A DNA stretch of 64,000 nt from an uncultured Erythrobacter sp. (lineage in GTDB: Bacteria; Pseudomonadota; Alphaproteobacteria; Sphingomonadales; Sphingomonadaceae): assembly GCA_947495555.1 (NCBI GenBank), contig CANLZI010000001.1, forward strand, positions 2,208,861 through 2,272,860. Reading direction: 5' to 3'. The translations under genes and the position numbers were made by a program. Positions within the stretch are counted from its first letter, which is position 1. The number at the start of each line of letters is the position of its first letter. Shown piece by piece: positions 57,740-64,000 of the stretch. The notes beneath the pieces are model-generated. The model saw only the letters and a list, made by a program, of their open reading frames with translations. It did not search any database and had not been told where the DNA came from.

Positions 57740-60304
57740 ATGAAGCATAGGCTCGCATCATACGCGGCCGGCCTGATGGTCGGCACCTTCCTTGCAACAC
57801 CTGTTATGGCACAAGAGGCGCCCCAGGATGGCGCTGATAATGCCCGGGACGATAACATCATTATCGTGACGGCGACCCGTCGCGCCCAGGATGTTCAGGA
57901 TATTCCGATCGCTGTTACCGCGGTTACGCCAGAGCAGCTTGACAAGCAGGGCGTTGTAAACGTCCAGAACATCACTCAGGTTTCTCCCAGCTTCTCTACT
58001 TCCAATGCACAAATCGCATCGGGTACGGTTGTGCTGCGTATTCGCGGTGTCGGCACCACGTCCAACAACATCGGGTTTGAAAGCGCCGTCGGTATCTTCG
58101 TAGATGGCGCCTATCAATCGCGTCCAGGCGTTGCGCTCGGCGAATTTGTGGATATCGAGCGGGTTGAGGTTCTTCGCGGACCGCAAGGCACGCTGTTCGG
58201 TCGCAACACGTCGGCTGGTGCGCTCAACATTACCACCAAACGTCCTGACCTGAGTGAATTTGGCGGCTTTGCCAATGCGACCTATGGCAATTACGATTTG
58301 CTCAATATTCAAGGCGCAATCAACGCGCCAATCGTTGAGGACACTCTGGCTGTTCGCCTAACCGGTGCTTATCGCGAGCGTGATGGCTATGTCGACATAA
58401 TCGATCGGACCGGAACGAAAATTGGCGAATCCAACTCGATTGATCAATTCTTGGTTCGCGGGCAATTGGGCTATGAAAGCGAAGGGGGCGTCAAAGGCCG
58501 CTTGATCTTCGACTACACTGAAAGTGAAAACCAGTGCTGTGCCGCGATTGAAGTTCTGGCAAACACAGCATTTGAAACAGCAGTCGAAAGCGTGGGCGGT
58601 CCCACTCGTGCCGGTATGGCAACTGCATTGCCTGCGACTGACCCGTTCGATGTAAGGGGCGCACAGCGTGCGGTTGATGGACTTACCGCTACTGCCAGTC
58701 GTCTGCCGCTCTCCAATGCAGAGCAATGGGGCGTAACCGGCGAACTTGAATTTCCAATTGGCGATAACGCTGACTTGATCTTCATCGGTTCTTACCGCGA
58801 CTTCTCATCCTCTGAGAATTACGATTCTATCTTCTCTGGCCTCGACGTGTTTAACGTGGATCGGCTCGATACCGATATCGAGACCTTGACTGCAGAATTG
58901 CGCTTGCAAGGCGAAGCAGTAGACGGCCGCTTTAACTGGCTGGTCGGCGGTTACTATTCAGACGAGAAAATTGATGCAGAAACCGATTTCTCGCTTGGAG
59001 CTGATTATGATCTGCAGATTGCCGGCCTGTTCGGCGGAGCATTTGGTCCAGCACCGATTGGCCTGCTGACCGGATTGATCAGCGGCACGCCGGTAAACCC
59101 AGCTGGCACCACGGCGACCAGCCAATATGCGCAGAGCAGTGAGAGCTGGTCGGTCTTCACCCACAACTCGTTCGACATCACCGACAGCCTTACCCTTACC
59201 TTGGGCTTGCGCTATTCGGATGAGAAGAAGACGGGCGGTTTCCAGCAACTGGCTAGCAACAACCCAGCCTGTTTGACTTTGCTTGGCGGAGTTCCGACAA
59301 TTGCAGCCGTTGCGGGTGCAGCCAACGTCGGCAGCGTATTGGGAACGGGTTGTTTTGCCTTCACCGCACCAGCAATCGGATCAGATGCGATTGCATTCCC
59401 GCTACCGCGTCCATTCGAAGTGCCGTTCAGCGATAATGAGCTGATCTACACAGGTAAGGTAACGTACCAATTCGAAGCTCCGGTAACAGCTTATGCCAGC
59501 TTTACGCACGGCTATAAATCGGGCGGTATCAACCTGGATATTACGGCCAATGCCGGTGGCGCTGATCCTTCTTTCCTTTCGGAAGAAGTGGATGCCTATG
59601 AAATCGGTCTGAAAGCGAAGCTGCTGGATGACGCGGTAACGCTGAACATGGCTGCGTTCCATGAAGACTTCTCGAACTTCCAGGTTCTTGAATTCACTGG
59701 CGCTCAGTTCACCACCTTCAATGTGAACTCGGCAAAATCATCCGGTTTCGAGTTGGAATCGGTGATCCGTCCAGACCAGAACCTAACGTTTAACTTGGGT
59801 CTGACTTATACGAACGCTCGCTACCCCGAAAATTGCGATGGCGGCGTTCCAAATGCGAACGTTACTTCGCTGTGTGGTAACTCGCTGACCAATGCGCCAA
59901 GCATTGTGGCGATCGCAGGTGTCAATTACGATCGTGATATCGGTAATGACCTGCGCTTCTTCGCATCGGGTCAGATGCGGACTGAAAGCGACCGTCGTAC
60001 CTCGACGCAAGCAACCACAGTTCCAAGCGCGACGGTGATTGCTGGCTTTGGTGGCGACATCAATGCGGCGGTCGACGCGGCGCCGCTGGTTCCGTTCGAT
60101 GTTCAGGACGGGACCACTAAGGTCAATTTGCGCATTGGTATCGGTGCGCAAGACGAGAGCTGGACGTTGGAAGCCTGGGGCGTGAATGTTACTGATGTTG
60201 TGACACGCGGTGTGACATTCAACACCGTGCTTCGTGGCTCATCGCGCTCTGCCTTCGTGCAGGAACCAGCGACTTATGGTGTGACCGTTCGCACCAAGTT
60301 CTAA
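57740..60304 (+). CDS. TonB-dependent receptor
   Basis: 854 residues from ATG 57740 with AGAGGA ahead. Signal peptide ends AMAQ (about 25). TonB box/plug: NIIIVTATRRAQDVQDIPIAVTAVTPEQLDKQGV, then VLRIRGVGTTSNNIGFESAVGIFVDGAYQ and VEVLRGPQGTLFGRNTSAGALNITTKRP. Barrel ends YGVTVRTKF. The plug type is that of sphingomonad receptors for small aromatic or terpenoid compounds and carbohydrates rather than siderophores. It is upstream of beta-oxidation genes on the opposite strand, with a terminator between. Confidence 0.95.
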   Translation: MKHRLASYAAGLMVGTFLATPVMAQEAPQDGADNARDDNIIIVTATRRAQDVQDIPIAVTAVTPEQLDKQGVVNVQNITQVSPSFSTSNAQIASGTVVLRIRGVGTTSNNIGFESAVGIFVDGAYQSRPGVALGEFVDIERVEVLRGPQGTLFGRNTSAGALNITTKRPDLSEFGGFANATYGNYDLLNIQGAINAPIVEDTLAVRLTGAYRERDGYVDIIDRTGTKIGESNSIDQFLVRGQLGYESEGGVKGRLIFDYTESENQCCAAIEVLANTAFETAVESVGGPTRAGMATALPATDPFDVRGAQRAVDGLTATASRLPLSNAEQWGVTGELEFPIGDNADLIFIGSYRDFSSSENYDSIFSGLDVFNVDRLDTDIETLTAELRLQGEAVDGRFNWLVGGYYSDEKIDAETDFSLGADYDLQIAGLFGGAFGPAPIGLLTGLISGTPVNPAGTTATSQYAQSSESWSVFTHNSFDITDSLTLTLGLRYSDEKKTGGFQQLASNNPACLTLLGGVPTIAAVAGAANVGSVLGTGCFAFTAPAIGSDAIAFPLPRPFEVPFSDNELIYTGKVTYQFEAPVTAYASFTHGYKSGGINLDITANAGGADPSFLSEEVDAYEIGLKAKLLDDAVTLNMAAFHEDFSNFQVLEFTGAQFTTFNVNSAKSSGFELESVIRPDQNLTFNLGLTYTNARYPENCDGGVPNANVTSLCGNSLTNAPSIVAIAGVNYDRDIGNDLRFFASGQMRTESDRRTSTQATTVPSATVIAGFGGDINAAVDAAPLVPFDVQDGTTKVNLRIGIGAQDESWTLEAWGVNVTDVVTRGVTFNTVLRGSSRSAFVQEPATYGVTVRTKF

Positions 60305-60340
60305 GGTGCAAGACAGTTAAGCCTTTGGGAGAGGGCAAAG

Positions 60341-60378
60341 AAAAGGGCGGTTCGCACAACATGCGAGCCGCCCTTTTT
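60341..60378. terminator. Strong bidirectional terminator between receptor and acyl-CoA dehydrogenase genes
   Basis: A 16-base-pair stem with one G-U pair (60341-60356 with 60362-60377) and 5-base loop, flanked by A residues before and T residues after. It serves the convergent genes on both sides. Confidence 0.9.
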
Positions 60379-60424
60379 GATGGCTGGGTGAAATGTCAGC
60401 GCTGATGCGCTGACGCACGCGCCT

Positions 60425-61588
60425 CTACATCGAGCGTGCGATCAGCATCTTCATCACTTCATTGGAACCACCATAGATGCGGGCGATCCGCGTATCGCGA
60501 TACATCCGCGCAATCGGGTAATCATTGATGTAACCCGCACCGCCATGCAGCTGCAGACATTTGTCGACGACTTCGCTTTGCAGCTCGGTCACCCAATATT
60601 TTGCCATGCTTGCGGTTGCGACGTCCAATTCTCCATCCAGCAATTTCTTGATGCAGTCATTCACGAACACACGTGCAGCCGTACCCTTGGCCTTTAGGTC
60701 CGCGAGGACAAATTGGGTGTTCTGGAAGTCCCAGATGGTCTGACCAAAGGCCTTGCGTTCTTTCACATAGGCTACGGTGGTTTCGAGTGCTTTCTCGATG
60801 CCTGTTGCCGCGCCCATGGCGATGACCAGGCGTTCCTGAGGAAGCTCGCCCATCAATTGATAGAAGCCTTTGCCTTCGACACCGCCCAGAATATTCTCGC
60901 CTGGCACGAACACATTGTCGAAGAAGAGCTCTGAAGTATCAGCTGCGTCCAGCCCGATCTTGTCGAGCTTCTTGCCGCGTTCAAACCCTTCGGCACCTTC
61001 CGTCTCGAGCAGCATGAGCGAAATGCCCTTGGCCCGCTCGTTCGGATCGGTCTTGGCGACCACCACAATAAAGTCTGCGGTCTGACCGTTCGAGATATAG
61101 GTTTTTGACCCATTGATCCGGTAGCCATTGCCATCTTTCAGAGCAGTGGTGGTGATCGATTGGAGATCGGACCCAACGCCAGGTTCGGTCATGGCGATGG
61201 CGCTTACCAATTCGCCGCTCACCAATTTGGGCAGATATTTCAGCTTTTGCTCTTCTGTGCCGTGGCGAACCAGATAGGGCAGGATGATGGTGTTGTGCAG
61301 GCTGGCTGCAAAGCCTTCAACGCCCAGTTTGGCCTGTTGATCCAGAATCACCATGTCGTGACGGAAATCGCCGCCATGGCCGCCATATTCTTCAGGTACG
61401 GACACGCCCAGCAAGCCGGCCTCGCCAGCTTCGTTCCAGAATTCGCGTTCAACCTGACCGTCTTCGCGCCACTTCAGGACGCGCTTCTCACCGGCGCGTT
61501 GCTGGAAAAACTTGCCAACTGCATCCGCGAAGATTGAGATTTCTTCGTCTTCCATGAATTCTGGTTGGGGGACATCAATGACGGGCAT
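60425..61588 (-). CDS. Acyl-CoA dehydrogenase
   Basis: 387 residues from ATG 61586-61588. The ACAD order is complete: N-terminal helices, ALTEPGVGSDL-type FAD/substrate motif (here IAMTEPGVGSDLQSI), SKTYISNGQTADFIVVVAKT, and a C-terminal helix bundle with QLHGGAGYINDYPIARMYRDTRIARIYGGSNEVMK. The IYGGSNE form has Gly where short-chain enzymes carry the catalytic Glu, as in long-chain and isovaleryl-type ACADs that take the base from another helix. It oxidises acyl-CoA in fatty-acid or branched acyl breakdown. It is coupled to the enoyl-CoA hydratase by a 2-base gap. Confidence 0.95.
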   Translation of the reverse strand: MPVIDVPQPEFMEDEEISIFADAVGKFFQQRAGEKRVLKWREDGQVEREFWNEAGEAGLLGVSVPEEYGGHGGDFRHDMVILDQQAKLGVEGFAASLHNTIILPYLVRHGTEEQKLKYLPKLVSGELVSAIAMTEPGVGSDLQSITTTALKDGNGYRINGSKTYISNGQTADFIVVVAKTDPNERAKGISLMLLETEGAEGFERGKKLDKIGLDAADTSELFFDNVFVPGENILGGVEGKGFYQLMGELPQERLVIAMGAATGIEKALETTVAYVKERKAFGQTIWDFQNTQFVLADLKAKGTAARVFVNDCIKKLLDGELDVATASMAKYWVTELQSEVVDKCLQLHGGAGYINDYPIARMYRDTRIARIYGGSNEVMKMLIARSM

Positions 61589-61590
61589 AC

Positions 61591-62352
61591 TTACTTCCCT
61601 TTCCAATTCGGAGCGCGTTTTTCAGCAAAAGCGGCGGCACCTTCGCGTGCATCTTCAGAAGTGAACACAGGGGCGATCAATTGGCCTTGGCGATCATAGC
61701 GTTCGTCCATCGGCCAGCCGCGCGATTCCTTCATCACAGCTTTCGACACGCGGACCGCCAGCGGACCATTGGCCGCAATTGCGCTGGCCAATTCCAGCGC
61801 GCCATCCAGTGCGGGACCATCGCTAATGCGGTTAATCATGCCAAGCTCGTAAGCGCGCTGGGCTCCGATGAAGTCACCGGTCAAGGCCAGCTCCATGGCG
61901 ATCCTCTCGGGGATTTGGTCGGGCAGCATCATCACCCCGCCAGCGGCAGCAACCAGTCCGCGCTTGGCTTCGGGAATGCCGAATTTTGCGTCTTTATGTG
62001 CGACCACCAAATCGCAGGCGATCATCAATTCCAAACCACCGGCCAAGGCATAACCTTCCACGGCTGCAATCAGCGGCTTCTTGGGCGGTGCCTGGACAAC
62101 GCCACCAAATCCGCGACCTTTTACCGAGGGGCTTTCGCCGCGCAGGAAGCCTTTCAGATCCATGCCCGAGCAGAAGGTGCCACCAGCGCCGGTAATGATT
62201 CCGACCCGCAGATCATCTTCGGCGTCCAACCGGTCCATTGCCTCTGCAATAGCTTCGGCAGCAGCCTTATTCATCGCGTTTTTGGCTTCTGGGCGGTTGA
62301 TGGTGACGATCAAAACACCGTCACGAACTTCGGTTAGCAACTCTTCGCTCAT
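61591..62352 (-). CDS. Enoyl-CoA hydratase (crotonase family)
   Basis: 253 residues. Crotonase landmarks: VLIVTINRPEAKNAMN, SGMDLKGFL, KPLIAAVEGYALAGGLELMIACDLVVA (oxyanion hole and first Glu) and FGIPEAKRGLVAAAGGVMMLPDQIP (second Glu). It hydrates 2-enoyl-CoA to 3-hydroxyacyl-CoA. It is first in an operon with the acyl-CoA dehydrogenase and is divergent from two thiolases. Confidence 0.93.
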   Translation of the reverse strand: MSEELLTEVRDGVLIVTINRPEAKNAMNKAAAEAIAEAMDRLDAEDDLRVGIITGAGGTFCSGMDLKGFLRGESPSVKGRGFGGVVQAPPKKPLIAAVEGYALAGGLELMIACDLVVAHKDAKFGIPEAKRGLVAAAGGVMMLPDQIPERIAMELALTGDFIGAQRAYELGMINRISDGPALDGALELASAIAANGPLAVRVSKAVMKESRGWPMDERYDRQGQLIAPVFTSEDAREGAAAFAEKRAPNWKGK

Positions 62353-62386
62353 GCATGCTCTCCTATTGTAGGCCTATCACTTTTTG

Positions 62387-62400
62387 GCATTTCAAAATGC
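62387..62400. promoter_or_regulatory. Perfect palindrome in the divergent beta-oxidation promoter region
   Basis: GCATTT-CA-AAATGC (62387-62400), an inverted repeat with two central bases, 34 bases from the hydratase start and 80 from the thiolase start. It is a candidate operator for a fatty-acid-responsive regulator; none is encoded in the window. Confidence 0.4.
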
Positions 62401-62479
62401 AACTCAAATGTTGTGTGAGTGGTGCAGTCGGTTTACGAACACGTCAACCGCAATTTCGATAAGTGAGAGGATTTCCGTT

Positions 62480-63748
62480 ATGGCCGAAGCCTATATCATT
62501 GATGCCGTGCGCACACCGCGCGGGATCGGCAAAGTCGGCAAAGGTGCCCTTGCCCACATGCATCCACAGCATCTGGCGGCGGCTGTCCTCAAGGCAATCG
62601 CCGAGCGTAACAATCTGGACACCTCAACTGTGGGCGATGTGATTTGGTCCACCTCCTCGCAAGAGGGCAAGCAGGGCGGTGACCTTGGCCGTATGGCGGC
62701 GCTGGATGCAGGCTATGACGAAACCTCCAGCGGGATGACGCTGGACCGTTTTTGTGGCGGAGGGATCACCTCGGTCAATCTGGCGGCGGCTCAGATTATG
62801 AGCGGGATGGAAGATTGCATCGTTGCTGGCGGCACAGAGATGATGAGCCTGACCGGCGAGATGGCGAAAGAGCGCGCGCATCTTGGTCTGCCTCCGCGGA
62901 TTATGGGCAGCCATAACGAACGCTTGGCCAAGACCCACCCGCAATCCCAACAAGGCATTTGCGGAGATGCGATTGCCACGATCGAGGGCTTCACCCGTGA
63001 AGATCTGGATATGGTCGCCTTCAAAAGCCAGGAAAACGCAGCCAAGGCGATTGAGGAAGGCCGGTTCGACAAATCTGTCATCCCCGTGCTGGATGATGAT
63101 GGCAATGTGGTGCTGGACAAGGAAGAATTTCCCCGTCCTGGAACAACCATGGAAGTCCTCGGCGGATTGCCAGCCTCGTTTGAGAAGATGGCCGACATGT
63201 CGATGGGCGAAGGGCAGCCGACGTTCCGTGAGATGGTCAATCAGAAGTATCCTGATGTGGACATTCAACACTTCCACGGTCCGGGTAACTCCTCAGGCGT
63301 GGTTGATGGCGCTGCGGCCGTTTTGGTGTGCTCGAAAGAATATGCGCAGAAGCATGGGTTGAAACCGCGCGCACGGATCGTGGCCACAGCCAATATGGGC
63401 GATTGCCCAACTCTAATGCTGAACGCGCCTGTGCCAGCGGCCAAGAAGGTTTTGGCCAAGGCCGGGATGAGCGTGGATGATATCGATCTGTTCGAGATCA
63501 ACGAGGCTTTTGCCGTCGTAACCGCCAAATTTATGAAGGACCTCAATCTGGATTGGGACAAGGTCAATGTGAACGGCGGATCCATTGCGCTGGGCCATCC
63601 CATTGGGGCAACCGGTTCGATCCTGATCGGCACGATTGTCGACGAGCTGGAGCGTCGCGAGGGGCGCTATGGCCTTGTGACGATGTGCGCAGCGGGCGGA
63701 ATGGCCCCGGCCATTATCGTTGAGCGCGTTACTGACTTCGTAGACTGA
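62480..63748 (+). CDS. Acetyl-CoA C-acyltransferase (thiolase)
   Basis: 422 residues from ATG 62480 with GAGAGGA ahead. Catalytic residues: nucleophile Cys92 in LDRFCGGGIT, the NEAFA motif, His373 in GHPIGATG and Cys403 in TMCAAGGMAP. It cleaves 3-ketoacyl-CoA (or makes acetoacetyl-CoA). The longer upstream open frame has no thiolase character. It is divergent from the hydratase gene and followed 27 bases later by a second thiolase-like gene. Confidence 0.95.
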   Translation: MAEAYIIDAVRTPRGIGKVGKGALAHMHPQHLAAAVLKAIAERNNLDTSTVGDVIWSTSSQEGKQGGDLGRMAALDAGYDETSSGMTLDRFCGGGITSVNLAAAQIMSGMEDCIVAGGTEMMSLTGEMAKERAHLGLPPRIMGSHNERLAKTHPQSQQGICGDAIATIEGFTREDLDMVAFKSQENAAKAIEEGRFDKSVIPVLDDDGNVVLDKEEFPRPGTTMEVLGGLPASFEKMADMSMGEGQPTFREMVNQKYPDVDIQHFHGPGNSSGVVDGAAAVLVCSKEYAQKHGLKPRARIVATANMGDCPTLMLNAPVPAAKKVLAKAGMSVDDIDLFEINEAFAVVTAKFMKDLNLDWDKVNVNGGSIALGHPIGATGSILIGTIVDELERREGRYGLVTMCAAGGMAPAIIVERVTDFVD

Positions 63749-63775
63749 TCGCACACAACAAAAGGGGCTGAGGCC

Positions 63776-64000
63776 ATGGTAGCGGACAACACGCCGGTCA
63801 TCATTGGCGTTGGCCAGTATTCCGAGAAAGTTGGCACGGACAGCTATGAAGCGCTGTCCTATATGGACCTGGGCGGTCGATCTTTGCAGGCAGCGATTGC
63901 CAATACCGGAGCCAGCGGGGATGTTGCCGGTGCGATTGACGTGCTGGCCGTAATCCGTGCTTTCGAAATGTCTCGCCCGGACAGAAAGCCGCCCTTTGGT
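63776..64000 (+). CDS. Thiolase-like acetyl-CoA acetyltransferase (partial)
   Basis: ATG 63776 follows AAAGGGGCTGAGG. The 75 codons in the window read MVADNTPVIIGVGQYSEKVG..., with AALSYMDLGG-type spacing (SYEALSYMDLGGRSLQAAI), the N-terminus of the acetyl-CoA acetyltransferase/SCP-2-like thiolase group. The frame runs off the right edge before any catalytic residue. It probably forms an operon with the preceding thiolase. Confidence 0.75.
   Translation, partial: MVADNTPVIIGVGQYSEKVGTDSYEALSYMDLGGRSLQAAIANTGASGDVAGAIDVLAVIRAFEMSRPDRKPPFG

Overview
The window is a stretch of chromosome from an alphaproteobacterium, most probably order Sphingomonadales and family Erythrobacteraceae. This is inferred from several things: NDUFA12 beside a DUF2155 lipoprotein, a CC_3452-type secreted protein, three TonB-dependent receptors with TonB-like partners, a UPF0262 protein, the rpmH-rnpA-yidD-yidC-engB order, and moderate GC with GTG/TTG starts. 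No species is claimed. The region is gene dense. I saw no insertion sequence, phage, integrase or CRISPR array, and the only RNA gene found is tRNA-Trp.

Layout. 0-9.9 kb: end of a probable PPIase, a HupE/UreJ protein, a TetR-DUF1761 operon behind three matching operator-like boxes, ftsH, a DUF3667 protein, an orphan ParA ATPase, rpoZ, a phospholipase D-type enzyme and dnaB. 10-19.5 kb: UPF0262, a GH25-like protein without its catalytic residues, cytidine deaminase, DUF4136 lipoprotein plus M14 carboxypeptidase, galE, rpmJ, a HAD hydrolase, a CC_3452 protein divergent from an HxlR regulator, a TonB-like protein and ComM/YifB. 19.7-28 kb: rpmH-rnpA-yidD-yidC-engB, a GH42 beta-galactosidase, a queuosine-precursor transporter, NupC and a 2-oxoglutarate oxygenase. 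28-38.7 kb: a very large Oar-like receptor, a collapsed MASE1/Hpt sensor-kinase locus, a second TonB-like gene, mannose-1-phosphate guanylyltransferase, the TelA-XpaC-PHA-granule trio and a DUF389 protein. 38.7-43.3 kb: fatty-acyl-AMP ligase, recX, DUF192, NDUFA12, DUF2155 and aat. 43.3-50 kb: tRNA-Trp, a GT87 protein and an AGCS symporter, then secE-nusG, an unknown secreted protein, and rplK-rplA. 50-64 kb: a DUF2339 protein, CinA domain, flavin monooxygenase, two tandem TonB-dependent receptors, and a divergent beta-oxidation locus (acyl-CoA dehydrogenase and enoyl-CoA hydratase against two thiolases).

How the genes work together. Housekeeping blocks cover inner-membrane protein insertion and quality control (YidC, YidD, SecE, FtsH), translation (L1, L11, L34, L36, RnpA, EngB) and transcription (omega, NusG). 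They alternate with envelope and nutrient genes: TonB receptors and transducers, nucleoside and queuosine-precursor import, and beta-galactoside and fatty-acid use. Several housekeeping genes share a TTGACT/TTGCxx-N17-TAG promoter pattern readable directly in the sequence. The least explained items are the MASE1/Hpt scar, the degenerate GH25 protein, the secreted coiled-coil gene lodged between nusG and rplK, and the triple TTGA-N8-TCAA box array before tetR.
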